Shown: positions 1-10,400 of the stretch, one piece after another
How the letters are laid out: the number at the start of each line of letters is the position of its first letter
How positions within the stretch are numbered: position 1 is the first letter of the stretch
DNA from: Myxococcales bacterium
GTDB lineage: Bacteria; Myxococcota_A; UBA9160; SMWR01
Direction: 5' to 3'
Length of the DNA: 42,708 bases
Assembly: GCA_013215605.1 (NCBI GenBank)
Contig: JABSQW010000026.1
Location: forward strand, 1 to 42,708
Program-made: the position numbers and the translations under genes
Notes under the pieces: model-generated
What the model was told of the DNA's origin: nothing
Databases searched by the model: none
Seen by the model: the letters and a program-made list of their open reading frames with translations, nothing else

Positions 1-1
1 C

Positions 2-211
2 GGGCGCGACGAGCCCGCACAGCAGGAGCCACGCCTCGCGCAGCTCGCGCTGCTCCTCGCAGCGAACCTTCCCGAGGTGCAGCGCGCCTCGCGTATCGAT
101 CTTCGTTTTGCGGACCAGGCGGTCCTGCAGACGCCGCGTTTGAAAAGCGCGGCAACAGCGGCGGTGCGGCGTGGACGCGTCGCGCCGTCCAACGGAACGC
201 CGACCGGGTGA
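2..211 (+). CDS. ftsQ: Cell division protein FtsQ, C-terminal fragment (gene starts outside window)
   Basis: Frame 2 reads ...PEVQRASRIDLRFADQAVLQTPRLKSAATAAVRRGRVAPSNGTPTG*; the IDLRFADQAVLQ ending is FtsQ-like and it lies directly upstream of ftsA-ftsZ. Confidence 0.75.
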   Translation, partial: GRDEPAQQEPRLAQLALLLAANLPEVQRASRIDLRFADQAVLQTPRLKSAATAAVRRGRVAPSNGTPTG

Positions 212-243
212 TCCGGCGGTGCTCCACACAGGGGGGAACGACA

Positions 244-1482
244 ATGGCCAGAAGAGAAGACCTGATCATCGGACTCGACATCGGGACGACCAAGATCTGC
301 GTGATCGTGGCGGCCCAGACGGAGAACGGCGTCGACGTCGTCGGCATCGGCACGCATCCGTCGAAGGGCCTGCGCAAGGGTGTGGTGGTGGACATCGACG
401 CGACCGTCGATTCCATCAAACGCGCGGTCGAGGAAGCGGAGCTGATGGCGGACTGTGAGATCTCATCCGTCTACGCCGGCATCGCGGGCAGCCACATCCG
501 CGGCATCAACTCGCACGGCGTCGTCGCGGTGAAGGACCGCGAGGTGCGCGAGAGCGACGTGAACCGCGTGATCGATGCGGCAAAGGCGGTGGCGATCCCG
601 ATGGACCGAGAGGTGATCCACGTGATCCCCCAGGAGTTCATCATCGACGATCAGGATGGCATCCGCGAGCCGCTCGGAATGAGCGGCGTGCGGCTCGAGG
701 CCAAGATCCACATCGTGACCGCGGCCGTCGCCAGCGCGCAGAACATCGTGAAGTGCGCGAACAAGGCGGGCCTGAACGTCGTGGACATCGTGCTCGAGCC
801 GCTCGCGTCGGCCGAAGCCGCGCTGTCGGATGATGAGCGCGACCTCGGCGTGTGCCTGATCGACATCGGCGGCGGCACCACGGACATCGCGGCGTTCGCC
901 GACGGCTCGATCAAACACACGTCGGTGTTGGGCCTCGGCGGCTACCACATCAGCAACGACATCGCGGTGGGACTTCGCACACCGTTCGACGAGGCGGAGC
1001 GCATCAAGAAGCGCTTCGGCGTCGCGACGGCGCGCTACCTCACGAGCGACGACGTGATCAGTGTGCCGAGCGTCGGCGGACGCCGACCGCGAGAGGTCTC
1101 GCGCAAGGTCCTGTGCGAGATCATCGAGCCCCGCGTCGACGAGATCCTGACGCTCGCTCGCCAGGTGCTCGTGAAGGAGGGCCTCGAAGACAAGATCCCG
1201 TCGGGCGTCGTCCTTTCGGGCGGCTGTTCGGCCCTCGAGGGTCTCGCGGATCTCGCGGAGGAGATCTTCGAGGCGCCGGTCCGTTCGGGGACGCCGAGCC
1301 ACATCGGGGGCCTCCAGGACGTCGTTCGCGGACCCATGTTCGCCACGGGCGTGGGTCTCGCGCTCTTCGGCAGCAACCAGATGCACGGGCGCCCGTGGAC
1401 CCGTTTCCGAATCCGGGACGAGGGGATCTTCGGACGGGTCAAACAGCGCATGCGCGACTGGTTCTACGGGGATTTCGAGTAG
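244..1482 (+). CDS. ftsA: Cell division protein FtsA
   Basis: Actin-fold motifs (LIIGLDIGTTKICVIVA, LIDIGGGTTDIAAF, SGVVLSGGCSALEG) and a C-terminal amphipathic segment GIFGRVKQRMRDWFYGDFE; ATG at 244 after a GGGGGGAACG purine tract. Confidence 0.97.
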   Translation: MARREDLIIGLDIGTTKICVIVAAQTENGVDVVGIGTHPSKGLRKGVVVDIDATVDSIKRAVEEAELMADCEISSVYAGIAGSHIRGINSHGVVAVKDREVRESDVNRVIDAAKAVAIPMDREVIHVIPQEFIIDDQDGIREPLGMSGVRLEAKIHIVTAAVASAQNIVKCANKAGLNVVDIVLEPLASAEAALSDDERDLGVCLIDIGGGTTDIAAFADGSIKHTSVLGLGGYHISNDIAVGLRTPFDEAERIKKRFGVATARYLTSDDVISVPSVGGRRPREVSRKVLCEIIEPRVDEILTLARQVLVKEGLEDKIPSGVVLSGGCSALEGLADLAEEIFEAPVRSGTPSHIGGLQDVVRGPMFATGVGLALFGSNQMHGRPWTRFRIRDEGIFGRVKQRMRDWFYGDFE

Positions 1483-1599
1483 GGGTGGCGACTCTGAGTC
1501 CCCGGGGGGATCGGAAAGAGACGCTGCAAGGTCGCACAAAAAAACGGTTTCATGATACATTCCGCGCGGTCTGACGACTGCTCGGGGGGGGATTGAGTG

Positions 1600-3063
1600 A
1601 TGGCGAAGAAGACGCGTCGGAACGACAAAACGCGGGTTTCCAAGAAGGCGCTCGCTGGGAGTGCTCTGGGGGATGCTCAACACGCCGACCTGCTCGAGAT
1701 CGGCGACGATTTGGGCGACGGGCTGCTGGAGTTCGAGGACAACTCGATCCAGAAGGCGAGCATCAAGGTGATGGGCGTCGGCGGCGGCGGCGGCAACGCC
1801 ATCAACAGCATGATCACCGCCGGCCTGCAGGGCGTCGACTTCATCGCTGCGAACACCGATGCCCAGGCGCTCCAGCACAACCTCGCACCGATGAAGCTCC
1901 AGCTCGGAAGCGAGGAGACGCGCGGCCTCGGCTGCGGCGCCGACCCGACGAAGGGTCGCTCGTCGGCACTCGAGAATCGCGATCGTCTGCGCGAGGCCTT
2001 CGAGGGCACGGACATGGTGTTCGTGACGGCCGGCCTCGGCGGCGGCACGGGCACGGGTGCGGCACCCGTCGTAGCGGAGATCGCCCGCGAGGCGGGCGCG
2101 CTGACCGTCGGTGTCGTGACCAAGCCGTTCATCTTCGAGGGCAAGATCCGCATGCGGCACGCGGAGCGTGGGCTCGACGAGCTTCACCGTGTCGTCGACA
2201 CCGTGATCACCATTCCGAACCAGCGCCTGCTCGCTCTGGCCGGAAAAGGCACGGCCATGCAGGACGCCTTCAAGCTCGCAGACGAGGTGCTGTTCAACGC
2301 GGTGCGCGGCATCTCGGACCTGATCACGATCCACGGCCTCATCAACCTCGACTTCGCCGACGTTCGCACGATCATGAACGAGATGGGCGTGGCGCTGATG
2401 GGGACGGGTATCGCGACGGGGGACGAGCGCGGCGTGGATGCGGCGCGTGCGGCGATCTCGAGTCCGCTGCTCGAGGATCTGTCGATCGACGGCGCCCACG
2501 GCGTCCTGATCAACATCACCGGCGGGCCGGACCTGACGCTCTTCGAAGTCAACGAGGCGTCGACGTTGATCCAGGAGGCCGCTCACGAGGATGCGAACAT
2601 CATCTTCGGCGCGGTGATCGACGACACCATGCCCCAGGACGAGATGCGCGTGACGGTCATCGCCACGGGCCTCGACAGCGAACGCGTGCGCCGCGGTCGC
2701 GAGCGGGAACACGGCAGCGAGCGCCGCAGCGACGCCAGCTGGGACGACGTCGCCAACGTCACCCCACTTCGCCGCGAGTCGCCCCCGCCGTTCCAGGACA
2801 GCTGGGGCAGCACACCTGCCGGGGAACGCCGCTCGGCAGCGTCGCAGGTGGAGCTGGCGCCCATGCGCGATTCGGAGCCGCGGCACGACTCCGAGCTCCA
2901 CGCGGATCCGTCGCCCGAGCGGACGCAGAACGCGGGCGACGAGTTCCTCTCGCCGTTCGAGGACGAGCTCGACGTGCCGACGTTCCTGCGGCGCAGCGGA
3001 AAGACGGACGGCGACGACGACGACCGTGACGAGCCCGGGGTCCTGCGGCGTTCGGCGGACTGA
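1600..3063 (+). CDS. ftsZ: Cell division protein FtsZ
   Basis: [36 protein letters not shown] tubulin signature, and C-terminal peptide [11 protein letters not shown]. Confidence 0.98.
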   Translation: MAKKTRRNDKTRVSKKALAGSALGDAQHADLLEIGDDLGDGLLEFEDNSIQKASIKVMGVGGGGGNAINSMITAGLQGVDFIAANTDAQALQHNLAPMKLQLGSEETRGLGCGADPTKGRSSALENRDRLREAFEGTDMVFVTAGLGGGTGTGAAPVVAEIAREAGALTVGVVTKPFIFEGKIRMRHAERGLDELHRVVDTVITIPNQRLLALAGKGTAMQDAFKLADEVLFNAVRGISDLITIHGLINLDFADVRTIMNEMGVALMGTGIATGDERGVDAARAAISSPLLEDLSIDGAHGVLINITGGPDLTLFEVNEASTLIQEAAHEDANIIFGAVIDDTMPQDEMRVTVIATGLDSERVRRGREREHGSERRSDASWDDVANVTPLRRESPPPFQDSWGSTPAGERRSAASQVELAPMRDSEPRHDSELHADPSPERTQNAGDEFLSPFEDELDVPTFLRRSGKTDGDDDDRDEPGVLRRSAD

Positions 3064-3102
3064 CGGTCGGGCGGCGCAGCCTCTGGCGTCGCGGTGTTGA
3101 CG

Positions 3103-3131
3103 GCGGGCCCCGGGAAAATCCCGGGGCCCGC
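3103..3131 (+). terminator. Strong perfect hairpin downstream of ftsZ (terminator-like, no T-tract)
   Basis: GCGGGCCCCGGGA-AAA-TCCCGGGGCCCGC: 13-bp perfect stem with a 3-nt loop, 40 bp after the ftsZ stop. Confidence 0.55.
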
Positions 3132-3195
3132 TGGCGTTCGGGGTGCGCGCGAGTGGGAGCTTGCCGGGCGGGCTCGGCTCGTGCAGTCTCGCCCG

Positions 3196-4005
3196 ATGCC
3201 GACCGCCCTCGTCCTCCTCGAACGCGACGGCGACGTCGCGACCCTCACCTTCAACCAGCCGGAACGCCTGAACGCGATGACGCGCGCCATGGGCGAGGCG
3301 TTCGCGGAGCGCGTCGCCGGACTTCGTGGCGACGAGTCGCTGCGCGCGGTGATCGTGACGGGGGCCGGTCGCGCGTTCTCGGCGGGCGGCGACAGGGCGA
3401 TGCTGGACAGTCTCGCCGACCGCGGTGCCGAGGGCGGCGACCGCGCGATCCAGCCGATCCGCGACACGATGCGCAGCTTCTACGGCCTGTTCCTCGCGGT
3501 GCGCGATCTCCCCTGCCCGACTCTCGCGGCGATCAACGGACACGCGATCGGCGCCGGGCTGTGCGTTGCCCTCGCGTGCGACATGCGCTTCGCAGCCGTG
3601 TCGGCGCGGATGGGCGCCAACTTCGGTCGCCTCGGCATTCACCCGGGCATGGCCGCCAGCTGGACGCTGCCGCGCATCGTGGGACCGGCCGTGGCCGCCG
3701 AGCTCCTCTACACGAGCCGCATCTTCGACGCGGAGGAGGCCGCTCGCATCGGGCTCGTGAACCGCGCATTCCCCGCCGACGATCTGCTCGGCGCGGTGAA
3801 CCGGATCGCCGCGGAGATCGCCAGCTGCGCGCCCGTGGCGGTCCGCGGAACGAAGCGCTCACTGGCGAGGAGCCTCGGAGCCAGCCTCACCGATCAGCTC
3901 GACACCGAGGCCAGCGAGCAGGGCCTCTGCTTCACCACGGCCGATATCCGCGAGGGCCTCGCCGCACTCGCGGAGAAGCGGGATCCGAGGTTCGAAGGCC
4001 ATTAG
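3196..4005 (+). CDS. Enoyl-CoA hydratase/isomerase family protein
   Basis: Crotonase motifs: VATLTFNQPERLNAMT, GAGRAFSAGGD, AAINGHAIGAGLCVALACDMRFA. Confidence 0.92.
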   Translation: MPTALVLLERDGDVATLTFNQPERLNAMTRAMGEAFAERVAGLRGDESLRAVIVTGAGRAFSAGGDRAMLDSLADRGAEGGDRAIQPIRDTMRSFYGLFLAVRDLPCPTLAAINGHAIGAGLCVALACDMRFAAVSARMGANFGRLGIHPGMAASWTLPRIVGPAVAAELLYTSRIFDAEEAARIGLVNRAFPADDLLGAVNRIAAEIASCAPVAVRGTKRSLARSLGASLTDQLDTEASEQGLCFTTADIREGLAALAEKRDPRFEGH

Positions 4006-4079
4006 CGCCCGCGGCCAGCGAGCGCGGCGCTCGACCCCGCCGACTTGCGATCCCCCGGCCCTGCGAGCCGCCCCAGCCG

Positions 4080-4532
4080 TCACCCGCCGCCCGCAAGCAG
4101 CCGCTTGACCGCCTCGCTCACCCGCTTCCCATCCGCAGCCGCCCCCAGGCGCTCGAGGACGGGCCGCATCACCTTCCCCATGTCGCGGGGCCCGGTCGCG
4201 CCGACCTCGGCGATCACCTCGGCCACCACGCGCTCGACGTCCGCGGCGTCGGGCGCCGCCGGCAGATAGGCGAGCAGGATGTCCCGCTCGGACGTCTCTT
4301 TGTCGACCAGATCGCTGCGTCCCGCGGCCCCGTACTGCTCGATCGCGTCCGTGCGCTGCTTCACGAGGCTGCGGATCACCCGCTCGATGCCGCCGTCGTC
4401 GAGCTCGGAACCGTCTTCGATCTCCCGGTTCCGGACGGCGCCGCGCACGCTGCGGATGGTCTCGAGGCGCAGCGCGTCGCGGCTCTTCATCGCGTCCTTC
4501 ATGTCCGTGTCCAGGCGCTCCCGCAAACTCAT
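4080..4532 (-). CDS. GatB/YqeY domain protein
   Basis: MSLRERLDTDMKDAMKSRDALRLETIRSVRGAVRNREIE... ending in a YqeY-like tail domain (DMGKVMRPVLERLGAAADGKRVSEAVKRLL). Confidence 0.9.
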   Translation of the reverse strand: MSLRERLDTDMKDAMKSRDALRLETIRSVRGAVRNREIEDGSELDDGGIERVIRSLVKQRTDAIEQYGAAGRSDLVDKETSERDILLAYLPAAPDAADVERVVAEVIAEVGATGPRDMGKVMRPVLERLGAAADGKRVSEAVKRLLAGGG

Positions 4533-4954
4533 TCGAAACCCCTCTCCCAGGCGCCCGGCCGCTGTCGGACGGGTTTTTTTTGTGATGATGCTCACCAAAC
4601 GGCATTAGATCGTGTGCTAACACTCAAGTGTTCGCGAAAAAGTTCGAATCAGAGTGTGTACCCGAGCCCGCGCAGCAATTTTCGCTACGGCTCGAGGCTG
4701 TCGAACTCAGGATTCATGAGAGGGATCGCCACCCGTGTCACGCGCTCTTCGAAACCACAGCTTCTGGCTCACCCTCACGTACGTTGGCCTCATGCTCCTG
4801 ATGGCACGTACCTACGCCTGATCCGGCACCTCCGGGGCCTTCCCGCGGCCCACGGAACCTTCCGCCCCGACCCCAAGCTGGACGCGGATCCGCTGTACTC
4901 CGGGAGAAATCCGGGGGTTGGCCGCAGGTGAATGCCCGACGCGAGGCGAGGGAT

Positions 4955-5401
4955 TCAGGCGGGTAGCGCTGCCACCGGTGCCAGGATTTCGGTTGCGTTG
5001 AAGAAATACGCGATCTCGATGCGCGCAGTCTCCGGCGCGTCCGAACCGTGGCCCGCGTTGCGCTCGATGTCGGTGCCGAAATCGCCCCGAATGGTCCCCT
5101 TCGGCGCCTCGTTGGAATTCGTGGGCCCGAGCAGGTCGCGGTGCCTCGAAACGGCGTCGGGTCCCTCCAGCACGCTCACGACGACCGCTCCCGAGCTCAT
5201 GAACTCGACCAGGTCGCTGTAGAAGGGCCGCTCTTTGTGGACCGCGTAGAAGCCGCGGGCCTGCTCCTCGCTGAGCCGGATCTTCTTCAGCGCGAGGATC
5301 GACAGCCCAGCGTCCTCGAATCGGGACAGGATCGCGCCAGTGGCCCCCTTGCTCACGGCGTCGGGTTTGATGATCGAAAGGGTCCGCTCGACTGCGGCCA
5401 T
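4955..5401 (-). CDS. ndk: Nucleoside diphosphate kinase
   Basis: [21 protein letters not shown]...[17 protein letters not shown], the NDK active-site signature. Confidence 0.97.
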   Translation of the reverse strand: MAAVERTLSIIKPDAVSKGATGAILSRFEDAGLSILALKKIRLSEEQARGFYAVHKERPFYSDLVEFMSSGAVVVSVLEGPDAVSRHRDLLGPTNSNEAPKGTIRGDFGTDIERNAGHGSDAPETARIEIAYFFNATEILAPVAALPA

Positions 5402-5456
5402 CGCGTCCCGCTCCTTGTGGTCGGTGGTCTGCTGGGAAGGGGCAGAGCTATATAGC

Positions 5457-6434
5457 TCAAGTCACGAGCACGACCTTCCCAAAATGCTCACTCGCCTGCA
5501 GCACCCGGTGTGCCTCCATGGCGTCCGCCAGCGGGAGCGTTCGGTCGATGATCGGGCGGATCCGCCCCTCGCGAAGCGCCTCGCCGAAGCGGTCGACGAA
5601 GCCTCGGACGATCGCAGCCTTCTCTGCGACCGGACGAGCCCGCAGGGTGGAGCCGATCACCTGCAGTCGGCGCGTCAACAGGAGGCCGAGGTTGATCTCG
5701 CTCTGCGCGCCGCCCATCAGCCCGATGAGCACGAGCCGCCCGCCCAGGGCGAGGCTCGCGAGATTCTTCTCGAAGTACTTCGCCCCGATCGAGTCGAGGA
5801 CCACGTCGGCGCCGCGTCCCGACGTGTGCTTCGACACCGCCTCGACGAAGTCGCCCGAACGGTAGTTGACCGCGACGTCAGCGCCGAGTTCGAGGCATTG
5901 CGCGCACTTCTCGTCGGACCCCGCAGTCACCACGGACATCGCGCCCGCGCAGCGGATCAGCTGAATCGCCGCCGTACCGATCCCGCTGCCGCCGCCGTGA
6001 ACGAGCGCCGTCCCGCCCTCCGCGAGCCCACCGAGCTGGAACACGTTGAGGAAGACGGTGAGGAAGACCTCCGGGAGGGCGGCGGCCTGCTCGAGGGGGA
6101 GGTCGTCTGGGACCGAGATCAGCGAGCCCGCGTGCACGATCGCCTCTTCCGCGTATCCGCCTCCCGCGAGCAACGCCATCACGCGGTCGCCGACGGCGAA
6201 CCCGTCCACTCCCGCGCCGAGTTCGGCGATCGCGCCCGCGCACTCGAGGCCGAGCGTCTCGGGCGCTCCAGCCGGCGGCGGGTAGAGGCCGCGCGCCTGC
6301 ATCAGGTCGGCCCGGTTGACCGCCGACGCCACGACGCGGATGCGCACCTCACCCGGCCCGGGGCTCGGCTGCGGCAGCTCGGTGAGGCGGAGGACGCGCT
6401 CGTCGCCGTTCTTCTCGATCGTGATGGCTCGCAT
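5457..6434 (-). CDS. NAD(P)H-quinone oxidoreductase, zinc-free MDR family (PIG3-like)
   Basis: [34 protein letters not shown]..., [18 protein letters not shown]. Confidence 0.92.
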   Translation of the reverse strand: MRAITIEKNGDERVLRLTELPQPSPGPGEVRIRVVASAVNRADLMQARGLYPPPAGAPETLGLECAGAIAELGAGVDGFAVGDRVMALLAGGGYAEEAIVHAGSLISVPDDLPLEQAAALPEVFLTVFLNVFQLGGLAEGGTALVHGGGSGIGTAAIQLIRCAGAMSVVTAGSDEKCAQCLELGADVAVNYRSGDFVEAVSKHTSGRGADVVLDSIGAKYFEKNLASLALGGRLVLIGLMGGAQSEINLGLLLTRRLQVIGSTLRARPVAEKAAIVRGFVDRFGEALREGRIRPIIDRTLPLADAMEAHRVLQASEHFGKVVLVT

Positions 6435-6604
6435 GCCGCGCAGTCTAGCTTTGGAGACCCCATCCGGGCCCCGAAGCCCGGATCGACCCGGCTTCGTTCG
6501 CCAAAGGCTCACTGGGCGCGCCTGCCGGCGCTTGCTATCGGGGACCCGGTCTCGGCGGACGGGTTGCCCCGGTGCGCACGGGGCGGTTAGCTTTGTGTGT
6601 GCCG

Positions 6605-7050
6605 GAGGTGGATGGAGGATCGCCGGCGGACAAGCACCGTCCGCGGGAGGAAAGTCCGGGCTCTATAGGGCAGGGAGGTCGCTAACGGCGACCCGGGGCG
6701 ACCCGAGGGAAAGCGCAACAGAAACGACACCGCCGATGGCCGTTGAGGCCCGCACCCGTTGAGAGGCGGACCGGGCGGAGGCACAGGCAAGGTTGAAATC
6801 GTGGGGTAAGAGCCCACGCGCGACAGCCGGGTGACCGGCGGCGGAGCAAGCCCCTCCCGGAGCAAGCTCGAATAGGCAAGCTGTCGAGGGTGGCCCGCCC
6901 GATCGCAGTCCGCCGAGAGGCGGCTTGCGCAGCATGCGGGTGAGAGCGCTTGAGTGGCGCAGCAATGCGTCGCCTAGATGAATGATCCTCGCCGCGTCTC
7001 GGGCAACCGGATCGCGGAACAGGACCCGGCTTATAGTCCACGGACGCCCG
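6605..7050 (+). ncRNA. rnpB: RNase P RNA, bacterial class A-like
   Basis: Conserved 5' block GAGGAAAGTCCGGGCTC, internal ACAG-AAA and GTAAGAGCCCACG blocks, AGCAAGCTCGAATAGGCAAGC-type segment, 3' block AGATGAATGATC...ACAGGACCCGGCTTATAG. Ends are approximate. Confidence 0.93.
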
Positions 7051-7191
7051 ATTCCATCGGTCGTCACCCGGCGAGAAGAAGCCGAGAAATCGGCCACGCT
7101 CGCCGGGCTCCGGCACATTGCATCGCCGCGAAACTCGACGATCTCTGCACTCGGTTGGCTGACCGGGAATTCGACGAACGTCGCGTCCGCT

Positions 7192-9240
7192 TCACTCGAC
7201 GCCTTCCGCTGTTTCGCGCAGGGCACCTCGCACCACCCCCAACAACTCCTCCGGCAGGAACGGCTTCTTCAGGAACCCCGAGAGCTCCCGACGCGTGATC
7301 CGCCTCGCGGCGTGCTCCTCCGAGTAGCCGCTCACGAGCACGACGCGCGCCTCGGGATCTAGCGTGCGGATCGCCTCGAAGGCCTCCGCGCCACCGGTGA
7401 CCGGCATGGTGCGGTCGAGCAGGACGAGACGGATCTGGTCCTTGTGCTTGCGGAACGTCTCGATACCCTCGCGTCCGTCCGCCGCCGCAAGGACGTCGAG
7501 CCCGGCGCGGCTCAGGGTGTCTTCGGTGAACGCGCGAACCCCTGGGTCGTCTTCGATCACGAGCACGGTGCCGTGGGACGTCCACTCCCCGATCGGCGAT
7601 ACCGATTCGACGGGCGTCTCGCTGGCGGGCACCGCCGACGGCGGGAAGTACACGACGATGCGCGTCCCCTCGCCCCGCCTCGTGTCGATCTCGATGGCGC
7701 CCCCGTGCGTTCGGACGATGCCGAGCACCGCGGCCAGTCCGAGTCCACGCCCGGTGAACTTCGTCGTGAAGAACGGGTCGAAGATACGCTCGAGAGTGGC
7801 GGCGTCGATACCGCAACCGTCGTCGGCGACTTCGACGTACACGAAACGCCCGGGCTCGAGGGCGTCACCGAGCACGGTGTTGGCCAGCGTTTTGCGATCG
7901 AGCGTGACGGTGCCGGTTCGGATCGCGACCCGGCCTCCAGCGTCGTTCACCGCTTCGGACGCATTCGTGATCAGGTTCATGACCACCTGACTGAGCTGCG
8001 ACGCGTCTCCCTCGACACGCGGCAGCGAGTCGTCGAGCTCACACGTGACGACGGTCGAAGCGGGGGCCGAGCTGGCGAGCAGATCCGCGATCTCTTCCGC
8101 CAGCTCTCCGAGATCCACCGAGTCGATCGCCAGGGGCCCCTCGCCCGTGTAGGCGAGCATCTGGTTCGTGAGCGCCGCCGCGCGGTGCGCCGCTCTCAGG
8201 ACCTTCTCAGCCTGCCTGCGCGCCGGCGAGTCTTCGGGGAGTTCGCCCACCGCGAGACTCGCCTCGCCGAGGATCGGAGTCAGAACATTGTTGAAATCGT
8301 GGGCGATACCGGCAGCCATCACGCCGAGGCTCTCGAGCTTTTGCGCGTGCTGCATTCGCAGCTGCAGCTGCCTCCGCTCGATCTCGGCTTCGACCGCTTC
8401 CGTGACGTCCCGAGCCACGGTGAGGTAGGCGGTCTTGCCGTCGGCGCGCTGGTACGGCATTCCCGACCCCCGAATCCAGCGCCACGAGCCGTCGCTGTGG
8501 AGGACCCGATAAGGGCGCCGCAGCTCCATGCGTCCCCGGGCCATGCCTTCGGCGAAGACCTTGGCGGCATCCTCGCGGTCGTCGGGGTGGACCCTGGCAA
8601 AGGCATCTTCCCGAAGCTGCTCTTCCACCGGGATGCCGAACATGTCGGCAGCGATCGGGCTCAAGTAGAGCGGATTTCCGTGCTGATCCGATTCGGCGAT
8701 GATGTCTCGGCTCGCCTCGGCTACGCGGCGGTAGCGTTCTTCGCTCTCGCGCAGCTCCAGCGCCGCACGTCTGGACTCGGAGACATCGCGCGTGAACGAA
8801 ACACTGCGAACCTCGCCGTCGTCGGTTCGATACCGCAGCACCACCGTGGCATCGAGCCACACCCAATGGCCGTCGCGGTGGCGTATGCGAAAGAGCGCCT
8901 TCGGCCTCTGCTTCGGATCGCTCAGCTGTCCCGCGAAGTCGAAGAGAGATCCCAGGTCATCGGGGTGGACGCGTTCTAGCCAGTCGTCTCCGATCAGCTC
9001 GTCGGGTGTGAATCCCTGGATCGACTCGCTCGTGGCGCTCGCGTAGGTGATCCGACGGTCCGGACCCATCTCGACCATCATCGCGCCGGTCTGCTCGAGG
9101 ACGTAGCTGTGGTGCGCGTCGCTGTCTGAGGGATCGCCCAACGCCGAGGATGCCGTCGCCTCGAGGGCCTGGCTCAGCGTCCGGCGCGCCTCCGAGAGCT
9201 CCCGCGACAGCGAGTCCTTCGTCCGGCCGGGATTAGCCAC
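7192..9240 (-). CDS. PAS-domain hybrid sensor histidine kinase with C-terminal receiver domain
   Basis: Several PAS/PAC repeats, H-box GIAHDFNNVLTPIL, N-box LITNASEAVNDAG, G-boxes FTGRGLGLAAVLGIV, then a receiver domain VLVIEDDPGVRAF...LVLLDRTMP. Confidence 0.93.
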   Translation of the reverse strand: MANPGRTKDSLSRELSEARRTLSQALEATASSALGDPSDSDAHHSYVLEQTGAMMVEMGPDRRITYASATSESIQGFTPDELIGDDWLERVHPDDLGSLFDFAGQLSDPKQRPKALFRIRHRDGHWVWLDATVVLRYRTDDGEVRSVSFTRDVSESRRAALELRESEERYRRVAEASRDIIAESDQHGNPLYLSPIAADMFGIPVEEQLREDAFARVHPDDREDAAKVFAEGMARGRMELRRPYRVLHSDGSWRWIRGSGMPYQRADGKTAYLTVARDVTEAVEAEIERRQLQLRMQHAQKLESLGVMAAGIAHDFNNVLTPILGEASLAVGELPEDSPARRQAEKVLRAAHRAAALTNQMLAYTGEGPLAIDSVDLGELAEEIADLLASSAPASTVVTCELDDSLPRVEGDASQLSQVVMNLITNASEAVNDAGGRVAIRTGTVTLDRKTLANTVLGDALEPGRFVYVEVADDGCGIDAATLERIFDPFFTTKFTGRGLGLAAVLGIVRTHGGAIEIDTRRGEGTRIVVYFPPSAVPASETPVESVSPIGEWTSHGTVLVIEDDPGVRAFTEDTLSRAGLDVLAAADGREGIETFRKHKDQIRLVLLDRTMPVTGGAEAFEAIRTLDPEARVVLVSGYSEEHAARRITRRELSGFLKKPFLPEELLGVVRGALRETAEGVE

Positions 9241-9341
9241 GAGCAGGCTCCGGATGCGTGGCGCTGCGCCGTGCGCAGTAGCTGGGCATGGCCCCTTATA
9301 CCACGCGCTCCTTGCGGCTTCCTCTCAATCGGGGGCGTCGG

Positions 9342-10400
9342 CTACAGGTCGGTTGCGAGACAGCGGGCCTGCGAGCGACGCGCCGGATCGTAGTCGCGCC
9401 ACTTCTCCACGGGGACGCGGGAGGGGTCGACCTGGCGAAAGCCGTGGCGTTCGAAAAACGCCACCACGCGATCCGACGTCGTGCAGGCGAAGACGAACGC
9501 GCAGCCCTGGTCTCTCGCGCGATCGACGGCGAACCGGACGAGGTGCCCGCCAACGCCCTCGCCGACGAAACGGGTCAGTGTGTAGAGCGAAGCAATCTCG
9601 GCGACCGGCGGTCCGCCGACCTCCCACGGCAACAGCGCGCCGATGCCCGCGAGATGCCGCCCCTCGACGAACGCCCCGATCCCGCAGGCGAGCACCCGCT
9701 CGATCTCGAACTCAGTGCGCGGCGCCAGAAAGCCCTCCGCGACGCCGCGCGCGACGAGGTCCCAGGCGGCATCGAAGTCGTCGATGCCCAGCTGACGCAC
9801 CTCGACATAGCGCCGCACGGTAAAGAGGGTTCCCGAACCTTCGTAGGAAAAGAGCTCGTCGGCAAGTCCCTCGAGCGTGCAGAGGTTCACGGCCGGCAAT
9901 CCGGCCGAGAGCATGGCGAGGGTCTCTCGAAGCAGCGGCGTTCGCGAGTCCGCGGGTTCCCGCTCGAGCAGCGCCCGGAGCTCGTCGATGTCGACGAAGC
10001 TGTGTCGCCGGCCGTCATCGCGCAGAAGCGCGCCCCCCGCATCGATCCACAGGAGCTTCGATACGCGCAAACGCAGCGCGACATCTCGGGTGGTGGCCTC
10101 GAAGCCACCGGCGGCATCGGTCTCGACCCCGACACACGGCGATGCTGAGAGACCGCGCCACACGCGCCCTTCGAGTCGCGGCTCGTCGCCGCGAAGCGCC
10201 TCGGCGCCGGTCTGTGCGCGCAGCGCGTCGCCAGCGTTCGAGATCAGCACCACGCGCGTATCGTTCAGCTCGAGCTCCTTCAGCACGGACTCGAGTGCCG
10301 TAGCTTCGTGCAAGACCTCCTTCGGCGCGGCGATCGCAAGCGTTCGCCCGCGAAACTCCGCGAGGTAGAAGGCCTTCTCCGAGAAGGGAGCGGCGCTCAT
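9342..10400 (-). CDS. argA: Amino-acid N-acetyltransferase (N-acetylglutamate synthase-like: amino-acid-kinase-like N-terminal plus GNAT domain)
   Basis: FRGRTLAIAAPKE..., VVLISNAGDALRAQTG, and C-terminal GNAT EIASLYTLTRFVGEGVGGHLVRFAVDRARDQGCAFVFACTTSDRVVAFFERHGF. Confidence 0.82.
   Translation of the reverse strand: MSAAPFSEKAFYLAEFRGRTLAIAAPKEVLHEATALESVLKELELNDTRVVLISNAGDALRAQTGAEALRGDEPRLEGRVWRGLSASPCVGVETDAAGGFEATTRDVALRLRVSKLLWIDAGGALLRDDGRRHSFVDIDELRALLEREPADSRTPLLRETLAMLSAGLPAVNLCTLEGLADELFSYEGSGTLFTVRRYVEVRQLGIDDFDAAWDLVARGVAEGFLAPRTEFEIERVLACGIGAFVEGRHLAGIGALLPWEVGGPPVAEIASLYTLTRFVGEGVGGHLVRFAVDRARDQGCAFVFACTTSDRVVAFFERHGFRQVDPSRVPVEKWRDYDPARRSQARCLATDL

Noticed and set aside
463-3642. 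1059-aa minus-strand ORF antisense to ftsA-ftsZ-hydratase
   Set aside because: Arg/His/Asp/Val-rich shadow translation with no recognisable motif; the plus strand carries clear FtsA, FtsZ and crotonase. Typical of high-GC DNA.
4630-4645. GTTCGCGAAAAAGTTC near yqeY as a GTTC-N7-GTTC LexA-type box
   Set aside because: The spacing is N8 (12-bp period), not N7, and it is not near an obvious damage-response gene.
3153-4931. 592-aa plus-strand ORF spanning the hydratase, yqeY antisense and the intergenic region
   Set aside because: Out of frame with the hydratase and antisense to YqeY; Arg/Pro-rich low-complexity composition.
6587-7226. Several ORFs over the 6.6-7.05 kb region
   Set aside because: This region is the RNase P RNA gene; the ORFs on either strand are incidental.
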